A DNA stretch of 64,000 nucleotides, from positions 186,001 through 250,000 of the forward strand of contig JADNYJ010000026.1 in the NCBI GenBank assembly GCA_015501075.1, read 5' to 3'. The position numbers and the translations under genes are program-made. The notes under the pieces were generated by a model that was not told the origin of the DNA, did no database searches, and saw only the letters and a list, made by a program, of their open reading frames with translations. Positions 35,475 through 47,242 of this stretch are shown in pieces. Numbering within the stretch: the first letter of the stretch is position 1; every line of letters begins with the position of its first letter. The DNA is from Gymnopilus junonius (taxonomy: Eukaryota; Basidiomycota; Agaricomycetes; Agaricales; Galerinaceae).

Positions 35475-37081
35475 CCCACTCCTATTTCTTTCTTGATTCT
35501 CGCTCATCTGTGCAACACGGACCGTCTCTTTAACCATGGACTTCACGACCCGGCCACCTGACATTATCTTTCTAAACGACCACAATCTGTCGTTCATCTT
35601 TCATTGCTTGCTTACAGCATTTTATCTCATATTATCGCTTTCATCATACATAGCCTTGTGTAGTTTTCTCTGAACAGTCTTCAGAACCTCCCGGACATCT
35701 ACAGCAGGTCAGCTTTCTGGGACATATTTTCCTTCACACTGCATTTCCTTCACACTGGAAACTATAAAGTGGTACTGTCGCAATACATTTCTTGACATGC
35801 GCCGCTGCTGGAAACCCTCCGACTCCGCAAATCGTAGTCAGGTTCGCTTTGCAATCGCTCCATTAGAGTTGACCAAGGCCCGAGCCGAACGCTAGCTCGC
35901 GTGGCGTAAACGTGGGTGCGAAGAGTGTCCTGCTATTTCCACACGGATGAAGATACGTCTCCAAAAGACTGGGTCCCGATTTCTGGATAAATGGGCAATT
36001 CCAGTGTCCGCGCTTTGCCCGCCTTGGTAATCATAGAACTGGACTGCTGACCAAACAATACTTTCAAATTTGCGAGAGGCTATCCCGTGGGATGGTTTAT
36101 TGCGCAGCACGCCTCCACAAGTTGCTGTTTTTTTTTCAGAGCTCAAAAATGGTGCAATCGGGGCTTGCAGCAAGCTATTACTGACTTTACTTGATCATGA
36201 TATCAGAGCCCGGTTACAGTGGAAGCCTATACAAACATATTATGGCAATCATTGCGCCGCTCTCCGGCATACGAACGACTAAATTCTACCTGAGCTCGGA
36301 TAAGCAGCAAATGCAATCGCTTGATAACCCGCGAAGAGATTGAACTCGGTGCCATAGTATGTACGTATATATAACATGAAACAAAGAGACCGAATTTCCT
36401 GTAACGGCTACCCTGATGCGCCACGCCATTGCTTTACCACGTGCGCGAGGCCGCTAATCTCTCTGAATGAAATCATCTCGTACCTGACCACAATTTGTTT
36501 ACATAGCATTGTCATCAAGGTACAGTTATTGAGAAGATTCATTTCGTAGTCGGATCTGAATACTAGTTGCTCATTAGGGCGATTTTCCCTCTGTTATAAT
36601 GGCTTCGGTAGAATGAGGCTGTCTTCCGATAGATCACAAATAGAGGACCTTTTTTCTTACCACTTGAATATTCACCAATGACTCTCTGAAGAACAAAGGA
36701 GAAAGACAATGACCGTCACCCAAGGTGATAGACAGCAAACAAATATGCGTCCCATACGGCGGCTTCCACGACCCCTCTGTCTCCCCGAAATTAAATAATT
36801 CCTCGTAATTCGCTCATACGTACCATGAATGAACAAGTTCCGTAGACTCAATTATACGAGCCCACAATCAGACATGTAACCTGGGCATTATCCGAAAAAC
36901 AAAATTAGCCATTTCGTGTCTCAAATGCTACAAATTCAAGTCAGCGATATTCAGAGACGACCCATGTCCAGTTCAAACGTTAAGAGAAAACGATAGAGAT
37001 GGGTCAGCACTGATACATACGACAAATAAGATGACGAAAAATTGCACATGTATCTGTCCGAAAGAAGACATCATCTGATGG
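35475..37081. other. Gene-free interval between two convergent genes
   Basis: About 1.6 kb. Only short random frames are present (for example 35892-36173 minus). It must contain both 3' ends; nothing else is recognised. Confidence 0.5.
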
Positions 37082-38204
37082 TCATTTACCCTCGAAAACA
37101 GCGATTACTTCTTCCAATTCCTTCTCGCGAGCTTGCAACCTGCGAATCATGGATCATGAGCCCCACTGCATTCCCAGAAAATCATTTCATTAGATCTGCA
37201 TACCTGGTTACTTCGGCCTGGAGATAAGCAATCTTGCTATCCTTTGCATCACGGCTCTTCTCCGCTGCAAGTTTCTTCCTCTCGAGTTTGCGGACATACT
37301 CAGCAAGTCCTTGAAGGCGCTGAGCCAACTTGGTAATAGATTCACTGGTCAGGCCTTCGTCATCAGAAAGGGTAACTTGCGAGCAGCCATCGACATCGTT
37401 ATAGGATGGCTAAACGCAATCAGTTATGATTATCTGAGCGCTTGACGTCATCGTAGATGATATTGAAGACTCACATTCCTGGCAGGGGCCTGGCGAGGGC
37501 TGGGAGAAGGAGTCATAGCAGAGTAGCCAAAACTGACATTCTTTTGTGGTCGTTGAGGCGTTTGGGGGGCCATGCCCCCCCCGTTCCATGCTCGGAAAAG
37601 GGGTCTTCAAAGGGAGGGTTAACATTTCTAGCAGGGGTCGACGGTCCAGGTTGGGACTGAGTCTGGGAGGAAGGATGCGCTTGAGATGGAGTATCTTGCT
37701 GAGTCTCAGCCAAAGCTTCCTGAATGAGCTCTAACCTGCTTCGTTTCTGAGCAGTGCTGGGAGTCCCCTCAGGCTGATCCGAGTTTTCGACAGCAGAAAA
37801 GTTCCTTTTGAGTGACTGAGTGGGAGTTGGGGTTGAAGGCGGCTCCGGACGGAGATTAGACCCACTATGTTTGCCAGATTGCGGAGTAGGAGGTAATCTG
37901 TTGCCTTGGCCCATCCTAGTTTGAGAGGAGGAGGGAGTCCGAGATTCAAGTTCGTCCACCCAAGCTGGATGAACGTTGAGTTACGTTTCAGCAACAACGG
38001 ACGACAGAATAATACAATACCAAAGAATTTGCATCTGTCTGGGTCACCTGGATCTTTAGCACATTTGTAGAATTGGCTAAAGTTGGAGATCAAGCGGAAT
38101 TCAAGGAGTAGATACAGGAGATCGTACCGGCCCGGGTTATGCTGGCTTCCACTTGTGAAGATGCGTGCAGGCAAATTGTGTTTGCATCGGACAGTCTCGT
38201 CCAT
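37082..38204 (-). CDS. GRF-type zinc finger protein with C-terminal coiled coil (frame disrupted once as given)
   Basis: The N-terminus MDETVRCKHNLPARIFTS, then HNPGRQFYKCAKDPGDPDRC, then KFF and AWVDELE, is a GRF zinc finger (Cys, His, Gly-Arg, Cys, Cys, with the closing F.W). Such fingers bind nucleic acid and occur in APE2, TTF2 and NEIL3. A Pro/Ser/Thr/Gln-rich disordered middle contains a basic patch (QKRSRLE). The C-terminal part is a leucine-rich coiled coil (ITKLAQRLQGLAEYVRKLER onward) ending ELEEVIAVFEGK. The frames before and after the C8 run at 37575-37582 (plus strand) differ by one base. The following introns join perfectly in the downstream frame, so one base seems missing there. 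The function is unknown; a role in DNA or RNA transactions is only inferred. Confidence 0.78.
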
Positions 38205-38518
38205 GCTAATGAAGGGTGTTGGGAGTAGAAGATAAAGGAATAAGAAGAAGGTGGTGGTAATGAGTCAAGTTTATTTACTCAGTTGCTGTACAGGACAGAA
38301 GTGTCCCAGAAGTGTCACGATAAGTCATTTCTGTCAAGAGGCAGATTATATTTACACCTAACTTACACTGCCTTGACTCGTTAAGTCTCAAGTGTCTAGA
38401 TATTGAGTAACTAACATTTCAGGGACCTTTGTTACAGGCTTACATGAATTAGACGGTAGACCGCTACATACTTGGATCCAAGAATAGGATTTGGGCTCTG
38501 ATCAGACTTGTCATCATC
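38205..38518. promoter_or_regulatory. Divergent promoter region of GRF-finger gene and PSMG4
   Basis: 314 bp between two start codons facing away from each other; it must contain both promoters. No clear TATA box was found. Confidence 0.5.
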
Positions 38519-39059
38519 ATGGCTTCCGAACCGACAACAAAAGTTGCAGTGAAGGTTATAGCCACCAATGACCCAAGCCTCCCATCGTTGGTATTACAAG
38601 TAACACAGATGGTAGATACATATATGCTGTGGGTTGGGACTGCGGAGAACACAGAGATCGGGAACGGTGAAAAGGTGGTGCTTGGCGGCAACCTATGCAG
38701 GGATTGGGCATGCGCCATGCCGCCTCGAGTGGTGGGTCTTTTGTGCAACTCGGCGAGATTCGGAGGACTGGAGCTAAAGTAATTCTGGGACGGTAGGCGG
38801 GGGCAGCATCCGCAGCAACGTCGTTGTTTCGAACATCGGCATCGGACGTTGCTCTGCCAATGGCTCAGCGGTTAGGTAAGGAGGCGGACGATTGAGCACG
38901 GGTTAGTTTGCTAAGGCAGGGATTGCAGCGAAACGATTTAAAAAACAGATTTTCCTGTCGATAGACATTGGGACAGGAATTGGACAAGGGGATGTGCTGG
39001 TGCTAGAGGCGGAGAAAGGAATTGTGGCTGGATTAAAAGAGATAGAAGGCAGTAATTAA
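38519..39059 (+). CDS. PSMG4: Proteasome assembly chaperone 4-like protein
   Basis: Three exons (38519-38728, 38797-38875, 38929-39059) total 420 nt, 139 residues. It resembles the PAC4 family: LVLQVTQMVDTYMLWVGTAE matches the human pattern of a helix ending in LWVG; GGNLCRDWACAMPPR follows; SDVALPMAQRLAKRFKKQIF corresponds to the GLAQRLARKTNKQVFVS segment; and VLVLEAEKGIVAGLKEIE ends the fold. PAC4 pairs with PAC3 to build the proteasome alpha ring. The single long open frame stops early; the gene only appears after splicing at GTGGTG..GGTAG and GTAAGG..TGCAG. Its stop lies 49 bp before the YAK1 start on the same strand. Confidence 0.78.
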
Positions 39060-39063
39060 ATAA

Positions 39064-39077
39064 ATCGATTAATCGAT
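39064..39077. repeat. Perfect 14-bp palindrome ATCGATTAATCGAT
   Basis: It is identical to its own reverse complement and lies within the 49-bp gap between the PSMG4 stop and the YAK1 start. It could be a dimer-binding operator, but no factor is assigned. Confidence 0.6.
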
Positions 39078-39108
39078 CAGTGACACCGCTCCTCTGCTAC
39101 TTGGAGTC

Positions 39109-42100
39109 ATGTCTGAACCGGAACTATACATGGCAGACTCCAACGAAGCCTTCGATCTCCCTCGTTGGCAGACACAGGTCGACCCTCTCCCCCAGCCCAA
39201 CTATCTCTACTCAGGCCCCCCGCCCCAGTCGTCCTCTCAGCGCATGCAGGCCGTCTATCAAGCCCAGGCCCCGTCCAGGCAGCCCAGGATCTCCCAGCTC
39301 CTCGAGCAGGAACAGATTCCTTCCTCATTGTCGCCCTATTCAGCCCCCGCGCAGACCCAGCTCTCTCGCAGTGCCTCGTTGGGAGGAGGCCCCAGTGCCA
39401 ATATCTCCTCTACTCGCATGCGGCGGCATCATCCGCCCGATGATCTCGAAGGCGCTTTCAGTGCTGACTCCCAGTCCATCGCTGGCCCACGACAACAGCC
39501 CCAGCTCTCCCATAACTCCTACTATTCATCCAATGTTGCATATCAGCCTCCATCGTTGACCACAAGTGCGCCTGTCAACACCTCCAACGCTTCTCCACCC
39601 GACCCATATTCTGACATGTACTACAACAATGGCTCCGCACCTCAACCACCAAAACGCCTTCAGCCGGGCCAGCATGATGTCAATTCCGCTTCTGCCAATC
39701 GTGGTGGACGATCGCCTCTTCGAGTGCCCAACACGCCTATTTCTAATTCACCCCTAGACCCATATTCGCACCGATCCCAGTATTCTCCTACCACCACCGC
39801 ATCTTTCCAGTACGGAAACGCGGTTGACCAACGGCAACACCCTGTTGCATATCAGTCACACAGTCGCACTCATTCGCAAGCCCAAGTCAAGACCGAATCT
39901 CCTCCAATTTCGTCGTCGTTCTCGTCTCAGCCCTCAAATATCGGCAACAGCAACTACTCTGCAGGGGGCATGTCAACAAATACATATTCATCTCCTTATG
40001 CAATGGACACCTCAAGTCCTCATCCTCCAATGCAATTGCACGTCGGCACGCAGGCCATCAAGTCTTCCCTTTCAAACCCGTCCACTCCTCTGTCGTATAT
40101 GCACCCGAACACCAGTCAAGGCTCCCATTATTATTCTTCAGACCATGCCATGGCTGTTGACCCTCCTCCAAAAAGAAGAGCGCCTGGTTTCCGTCGTGTA
40201 CGTACGTTACATGATTTGCAACCGAGACTCGATGCAACTCCCATAGGACGACGGATGGGCTCAGACGGTGTTTACCTTTCGGTATGTCTTCTTAAATGCT
40301 CCGAGCACAACTCTTTCTCATCTTTATACAAAGCCTCTGCGGCAACTAACGACCAACATATTGGACACATATCGAATTTGCAACCCTCAATTCCGATACG
40401 AATCAACTCACAACCCAAGACGTGTTTTAACCAAGCCCAGCAAGCCCGCACACAATGACGGCTATGATAACGAGGACTATGATTATATTCTTTATGTCAA
40501 CGATTGGTTGGGTAGTGATGACGGTCACAAGTATGTTCTTATCGTCATCTTTCTGGAAATTTTAGCAGCTGAACGCGGACTTTGAGGTACCTGATTCTAG
40601 ATATTTTGGGACAAGGCACGTTCGGTCAAGTGGTCAAGTGTCAGAACATGAAGACGCATGAGATTGTGGCGGTCAAGGTGGTGAAGAACAAGCCCGCGTA
40701 CTTCAATCAAAGTATGATGGAAGTGACCATATTGGAGTTGGTGAGCGCATTTCTTGCAATAGATTGTTTTTGGCCCCTTAATTGCTTCTAGCTCAACAAA
40801 TCCTGCGATCCTAATGATGAGCATCACATCCTGCGGCTTCGAGATTCTTTCATACATCGAAGCCACCTTTGCCTTGTGTTCGAGTTGCTGTCCTCCAATC
40901 TTTATGAGTTGATCAAGCAGAATCAATTCCAAGGGTTAAGCACACAGCTCGTCAAAGTCTTTATGGCACAATTATTGGATGCACTTACGGTGCTCAAGGA
41001 GGCTCGCCTTATACACTGTGACCTCAAACCTGAAAATATCCTATTAAAATCGTAAGATCCCTTTTACATTGTGAAGTGCTCAGCCCCTCATATCTCAATG
41101 CCATCTAGACTTCAATCACCCCAAATTAAGGTCATCGACTTTGGTTCGGCTTGTCACGAGCGACAGACGGTGTATACCTACATCCAATCTCGCTTTTATC
41201 GATCCCCGGAAGTTTTACTGGGGATGGCATACAATGCTGCCATCGACATGTGGTCCCTAGGTTGCATTGCCGTTGAGCTATTCTTGGGCTTGCCTCTTTT
41301 TCCCGGTACCAGTGAATACAACCAACTTACCCGGATTATTGAAATGCTTGGGTATGCTCTTTACTTTTACTTTCAAGGTTCTCTTATTAAACATTCGTTT
41401 GTTAGGATGCCATCTCCGACTATGCTGGATGGTGGAAAACAAACAAGCCAATTCTTCGATTCCTTTGAAGTATGGAATCCTCATCTCAATCAAAACGAGA
41501 AAAAATATCGTTTGAAAAGCATAGAACAATATTCCCGTGAACATAACACCAACGAGCAGCCTGGGAAGCAGTATTTCAAGGCCACTTCCTTACCAGAAAT
41601 CATTAATACTGCTCCAATGCCGACTTCGAAGTCTTCGCGGCAGGGCCACGAACTAGAGAAAGGTATGTTTCTAATACCACTCAAACCTCCCTTTGGACTA
41701 ACTCTGGCCGTGCAGAGTTGAACAACCGAGCAGCGTTTGTCGATTTTTGTCAAGGACTGTTGAATTTGAACCCTATGACTAGGTGGACCCCTCAGCAGGC
41801 GAGGCTACACCCCTTTATCACTGGAGAAAAATACACGAAACCATTTGTGGTATGTTTTTCGCTTCCAAGCATCTAGGCCACTAGTTGACTTGCTTTCTGT
41901 AGCCCGACGGCATTACTGTTGCACACCAGTCGCCACCTACAGCTGGCCAGGATCCTAAACGACCCTACGGAGGCCTTGTACCCTCTCAACCCAAGGGTAC
42001 AAGGGCTTACACAGACGCAGCGTCTTACAACCATCACCTTGCTCAGCACCAGGCTTACACTGCTCAAGCCCAGGCACAAGCACAGTCTCAAGCTGCAAAC

Positions 42101-43231
42101 AGTTTCCGTAACCCTTACATTGCCCCGCCGACTTCTCAGCAGCATACGTCCACGACCTATGCTGCGTCATCTGATCCTCTTACCTCGACATATCAACAAC
42201 CTCAGCAACAAGCCCCACCTCAACAACAACAGCAGCAGCAGCAAGCGCAATACCTCTCCAACCCGCCCTCTGCGGGACACCGTGGATTGACCCACCAAAA
42301 TTCCACCGGGCAATTAGGAACCGGGCAACTAGGAACCGGTGTCTCCAACTCCCAATTCCCAAATCATGCGTCTGGAGGTACTATGGGTGCATCTCAGTTG
42401 GCTTCTAACATCCCGTCTAACCCCTACGTCCCCAATTCTCGACCGCGAGGTAACACTATTAACCAGATGGATTCCGGGGTTCCTCCCGCCCTTGCTAGAC
42501 TGCAACGTATGAACCAAGATATCATCGGAGGCCGGAACGCTTTGACTCCTGTGCTTAACCGAGATGATGCAATGCGCGAATGGGAACGTCGACAGGCAGG
42601 CAAGGCAGCGGCTGCTCAGCCTTATCCGCAATTAGAGTACTTGCAGCAACAGGCTGAAATGGCTGCTTCGAGTGGTTTGACAAATTGGTCTTCCCAGACG
42701 CGCTATCCGCCGCCACCGTCCAAGCTGTCGCATGCGTACCAACCTCAGAGCATAGTGGTCGATGATGACAATTCTAATACCCGGAGGGATGCCGTGATGT
42801 CGAATGTCAGGTCGGCGGCTCGAAGCGGAGAAGGACAGGGAGCGGTTTACAGTGGCGCAAATGTCATCCCAAGCCCTCCTCAAGCGTACACCAGTAACGC
42901 TACGACGAGTGGGAACCGGTACCAAGCCAATTATAACCAGAATCAACCTGTTTCGACCTTCGATTCTCTTGACAGGCGAACAGACATAGGCGCAATGTAT
43001 GTGCCCATGCAACCTGATCAGTACCAGACGTACAACAGTGGTCAAGCACCTGCGCCAGCAAGACAGATTGCTCCTCCTGCTCAGGCTGTACCACCCTCGT
43101 TTTATGGTGCATCTGTAATTCCGTCGGGTCAAATGAATCCCAGTCAGGGGCGGAATCCGTTTCAGCTTGCGGATGGCTCACAGCAGACAGTCACCGGTTC
43201 AAAAGATGCCAGGAGGGGAACGGTGGGATAG
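39109..43231 (+). CDS. YAK1: Dual-specificity kinase Yak1 (DYRK family)
   Basis: Roughly 1,200 residues. A long Gln/Ser/Pro-rich N-terminus (about residues 1-380) ends at [20 protein letters not shown]. The Yak1 homology box ([20 protein letters not shown]) precedes the kinase domain: [55 protein letters not shown], activation loop [17 protein letters not shown] with the Tyr-x-Tyr autophosphorylation site, and [19 protein letters not shown]. The C-terminus has a polyglutamine run and a duplicated GQLGTG. Yak1 is a growth antagonist downstream of TOR/PKA. Introns, for example after VYLS and GHK and within LLKS, keep frame. The TATA/promoter must lie inside or upstream of PSMG4. Confidence 0.94.
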
Positions 43232-43577
43232 ACGCTTGGCAGCGATGACGGATCCAGGATAATGGACTATGTCTCTTTTTCTTCTTTTCTAATTCCTTTT
43301 CTTTTGCCCAACACTGTACAGACGGATGCTTGCTCGCCCTCTCAACTCATAACTTGCCAGCAATTCAGTTTTCTTCGTGCAATTCATGATATGTTCCCCA
43401 CGTCTCTCCTCAGCAACTTCCACCTATCTAAATTCTTTTTGTCCGCGCGGGTCGACAGGTTGCCCGCTATATGAATTACACGAACCAAGAACTCGATGTT
43501 TCGATGTCATTCCATTCTTATTTCTGTTACTTATATATCCGTTGATCGATGACATTAAGACCGGAAAGTTCGAGACA
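43232..43577. other. Convergent 3' spacer YAK1 / phosphatase
   Basis: 346 bp of T/C-rich 3' sequence on the plus strand, with no gene seen. Confidence 0.5.
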
Positions 43578-44622
43578 TTATAATTGACTGAACTTTTCTT
43601 CGATCTCCCAGGCACCTCCCCAGTACTCGATTTTGCATTTAAGACCCTTTTCTTCACCCTCTTTGTGGATGCGTTTCTGTAAACCGCGGTTTGTTCTGCA
43701 AAAGACCGTGTCGTGGCTATCAAATTCGAACTGCCATTAATAAAAGTAGACATGGACCCTCAAATATACGACTCACCTTCTTAAGCGCAGAATGGGGCAA
43801 AAGTCATTTGTTCCATCGCCGACATATGCAATTTGATCGAATTCAACGCCTTTCCGGGAAAGGAACGCCTCCAACTCCTCTCCTAGATGGGGGCGGCGTC
43901 AAAACTCGTAAACAATTTGAGCGATAGAATCATTGACCTTTGCACATGTTCGGGCTGCATCCGACTGCACAACTGTGCTGCGGGCCGTCAGGGTCAACCC
44001 TCCGTCTCAGCTTAAGCAAGCCTGAAGGATCCCATTCAGCAGGATTCGTGATGATTTCTTCGAAAAGGCTTTGAAGGCCTTTAGACTGAGGTAGCCGTTG
44101 AGATAGCGAACCGTCAACAACTGAGATGGATCATACCTCCAGGATAGTCGAGATAAAGACAGAATTGGCATTGGATAGGCATAAGAATGTCGTTTCTCCT
44201 CTATTTTTGAGACTAGTGACTGCCCTGACCATGGCTGGGTGCTAAAAGCCTGGATTAGCAGTAGATAGATGAGCGGTGAAAGGGGACGAACATAGGGCAT
44301 GATTTGCAGGGCATGGATGATCTGCTCTTTGGTAATCGACCGACTGTGAGCCTCTCGCAGAGATTGTGCCCTTGACAAGAGTAAGTTGATGGTCCATATT
44401 CAGATGGCAGGCACCTACACGAGATCGGTCCATTGGATCTCGTCTTTCAGGGTCTTCATCTTTCGACGGAGATCGGGAGCAAGGACTTCGAATACCCATC
44501 GGTCGGTGTCCTGGTCTGCCATTGACCTGAGTTATAGGTAGGAAAGAGTGCCATAGAAATAGAAACGATAGTCCGCACCAGTCAAAGTCGAAGACTATGA
44601 GCTGCTTTTTAGGGGACGCCAT
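43578..44622 (-). CDS. HAD-superfamily phosphatase of the PHOSPHO1/PHOSPHO2 type
   Basis: The first exon MASPKKQLIVFDFDW is followed after an intron by SMADQDTDRWVFEVLAPDLR, giving the HAD motif FDFDWS as in PHOSPHO-type enzymes (phosphoethanolamine/phosphocholine or pyridoxal-phosphate phosphatases). KTLKDEIQWTDLV, REAHSRSITKEQIIHAL, MPYHPAMVRAV, FLCLSNANSVFISTILE (motif II, the Ser/Asn) and IAYVGDGTNDFCPILRL (motif IV, GDGxND) follow. A Cys-rich stretch (HSCAVGCSPNMCKG) is also typical. The last exon ends AWEIEEKFSQL. The substrate cannot be told. Introns are short, and several acceptors were chosen by family frame. Head to head with TFB1, with 91 bp between start codons. Confidence 0.85.
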
Positions 44623-44713
44623 AGCTAACGAAAATACAAGATGATGGTAAATTTGAGAGTTAAAATTAGATTGAAAGAAATGATATCGCTTACATAATTC
44701 TAAGGCGTTTCTT

Positions 44714-47087
44714 ATGCCAACCACGGTGTGCACAGCAAAGGCGTCCTGCAAGAAATTGCCAGGCCTGCTTGAGCTCACCGACACCCACCTCCAATGGACA
44801 CAGGATGGGAAGAAGGTACCTTCCATACGCGTTCCATATGCTGATGCGGCTTGTAAGCCTGACGGTCTTCTCTTGTATTCTTGTAATGACTTACCATTGT
44901 CTGTTAGCACTCTTTTGTAGCAAGGAGGGTGCTCCTCAAGTAAAGCTAAAGCTTTCACTCGTCGGAGACTCTACTGGTCACAATTTTACATTTATCTCCG
45001 ACAAACCCGTTGCTCTCGTCGATTGCGAAAAGTTTAAGCAAGAGCTCACGACAATCATAAGTCGGAACAAAAGCGTGCCACTCCCCCTTTCCAGAACTCC
45101 CGCTCCTCCAATCAATGCCTCCACGCTTCCTATCTCTGTCTCATCCACACCTTCTGCGTCAACGCCGCGTCCAGCACAGACACCCTCGCGCACATCTGTT
45201 TCAAGAGCACCCTCCGTCAGTGGCGACAGGAGATCGACGCCAGTCATCACGGGAAATGACCCGGCGAGCGACTTTCGATTACGAAAAAAAGTACTCATGA
45301 GCAATCCGGAACTGGGAGCATTGCACAAGGAGTTGGTTATGACCGGTCAGATTACAGAGGCCGAGTTCTGGGATGGCCGTGAGGTGCGGGGAATAATATG
45401 CCTAGTTTAGCCCTCTAACTGACCTTTTGTAAAGCATTTAATTCTAGCACAAGCCGCTTCGGAGGGGCAGAAGAAAGGAAAGCCAGGTCAACTAGTAGAC
45501 CCCCGCCCAGAGGCTGTCGAAGGCGGCGAAATCAAAATTCGAATAACCCCTCAACTTGTGCATGATATCTTTGATGAATATCCTATCGTAGCTAAGGCAT
45601 ATTCCGAAAACGTACCAAATAAAGTAGGCTCTTTTCTACACGACTTTAAACGCAGTTCAACATTGAAGGATTCACAAGCTTTCCGAAGAGCACTTTTGGA
45701 AACGGTATTTTCAGTCCAAGCTTTTTAATGCTCATCGCGCCTCCATTCGTTCCTCTGCCGCTCAACATGTCGTCAAAGATGACCCTATTTTTGACAAATA
45801 TCTGGAAAGAGATGATGACGGTCAGTATGGGCCCGCTTAGTCGACATTTGGACTTCAACTCATCCTGTCCTCTGCAAGAGCTGGAGCCGAGACGTCCCCG
45901 AAATGAGCAGGTAGAAGCATTTGTTGACCTGGCAGCAACATTAGAGGACCATGATGATGTAAGTGATTGGCCGACCTTCAATACCCGAAGTTCGTCCAAT
46001 GCCAGACTAGACAGGGAATGAAAAAGATGTCACGATGCGAGCTGGAAGGCAAAAAGCAGCCCTGCCACTCATCCGAAAGTTCAACGAACATTCAGAACGG
46101 TTACTTAATTCTGCATTGTAAGGTGTTCCTTTATTACTCTGCATCACTGGCTTGAATGCAATTCTAGAGGCGAGATTCCTCCAGCAAAACGGCGGAGACT
46201 GGACCCGGGAGAAGTAAGTACATTCTTCATCATGTTATTCATCATACCTGACTACCTTTAGGATGCCTATTCTCAAATTGACATCGACGATCTTCACGAC
46301 CCAGAGGCGTCGGCCGGGATTGTTCTAGAGATGCAAGACAGACAACGCTATTTTGAAGGCAGAATGTCTAATGTAAAACAAGACTCATCAGAGCCTGTGA
46401 GTTACATGCAAAATATATTCAAAGGATCTGCTTCTCAAAATTGTTACTTAGAGACTGGATCCGTCAGTTTTACTGGAAGAAACCAGATCTGGACTGGCAA
46501 ATTGGGAGAGTCGTCTCAGTCAGGTTTGTCTGTCAAACGTTTGAGGCAGGCTGATGACTGATGTCGTTCCAGCTAAAAATTGAACGTAAGCCAGGAGACA
46601 GCGCATTGCTTGCCATGACGCAGAACGTAGCAAATCGCCTAGATGTGAAATCGAAGAAGAGTAGGTTATTTCATCCCTCATCCTGTTTGCATGGTTAATC
46701 TTTCGAAGGTGAAATCCCGGATGGATTATTCAGACAGATGACGAGTTGCCAGACTGCCGCCAACGAGTTCCTCCGACAATTTTGGCTTGCGACATACCCC
46801 CCGGCAGGAGATATCCCAACGGTTGCATTAGCGACTCCTGCACAACGAGCTGCAAAGGCAGCAAAAATGATTAGCTATATATCCAAAACACCAGAAAAGG
46901 TGCATGCACTTGTGCAGGTAGCACAACAACATGGCATTGACCCAAACCGCGTAGAGACAGTGAGTCACATGTGGCATCCTTTAATCTCTGATCAATGCTG
47001 ACCCATCTTCAGGCCATGAAACCTGTTCTTCAGGCGTGCGAACGAGCACTAACTTTTCATAAGAATAAGAAGCCTACGAAACCTTAG
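44714..47087 (+). CDS. TFB1: TFIIH core subunit Tfb1/p62
   Basis: Roughly 610 residues. The N-terminal PH domain (LPGLLELTDTHLQWTQDGKK, then KLKLSLVGDSTGHNFTFI) binds acidic activators and TFIIE. BSD domains follow: FWDGREHLILAQAASEGQKK, and LSEEHFWKRYFQSKLFNAHR after the intron at NVPNK. Further matches are DDPIFDKYLERDDDELEPRR, EAFVDLAATLEDHDD, RKPGDSALLAMTQNVANRLD, and the C-terminal helices MTSCQTAANEFLRQFWLATY to ACERALTFHKNKKP. TFIIH opens promoters and unwinds damaged DNA in nucleotide excision repair. At least nine short introns all join in frame. Confidence 0.93.
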
Positions 47088-47242
47088 CATATTCATTATT
47101 AACACTATGCATTCATGGTGATCATATTACTGTACAAGTCGGCACGTCCATTTTGTATCATACACAACCAATTTAGTTATAGGGAACATCCAATTAAAAG
47201 GCCATAAAATCATAAATCATAGTTACCAGTTGATATCCAGTA

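Noticed and set aside
42220..42330. CAG/CAA tract and GGAACCGGG duplication in YAK1
   Set aside because: Normal low-complexity coding sequence (polyglutamine and a short GQLGTG repeat) in a disordered tail.
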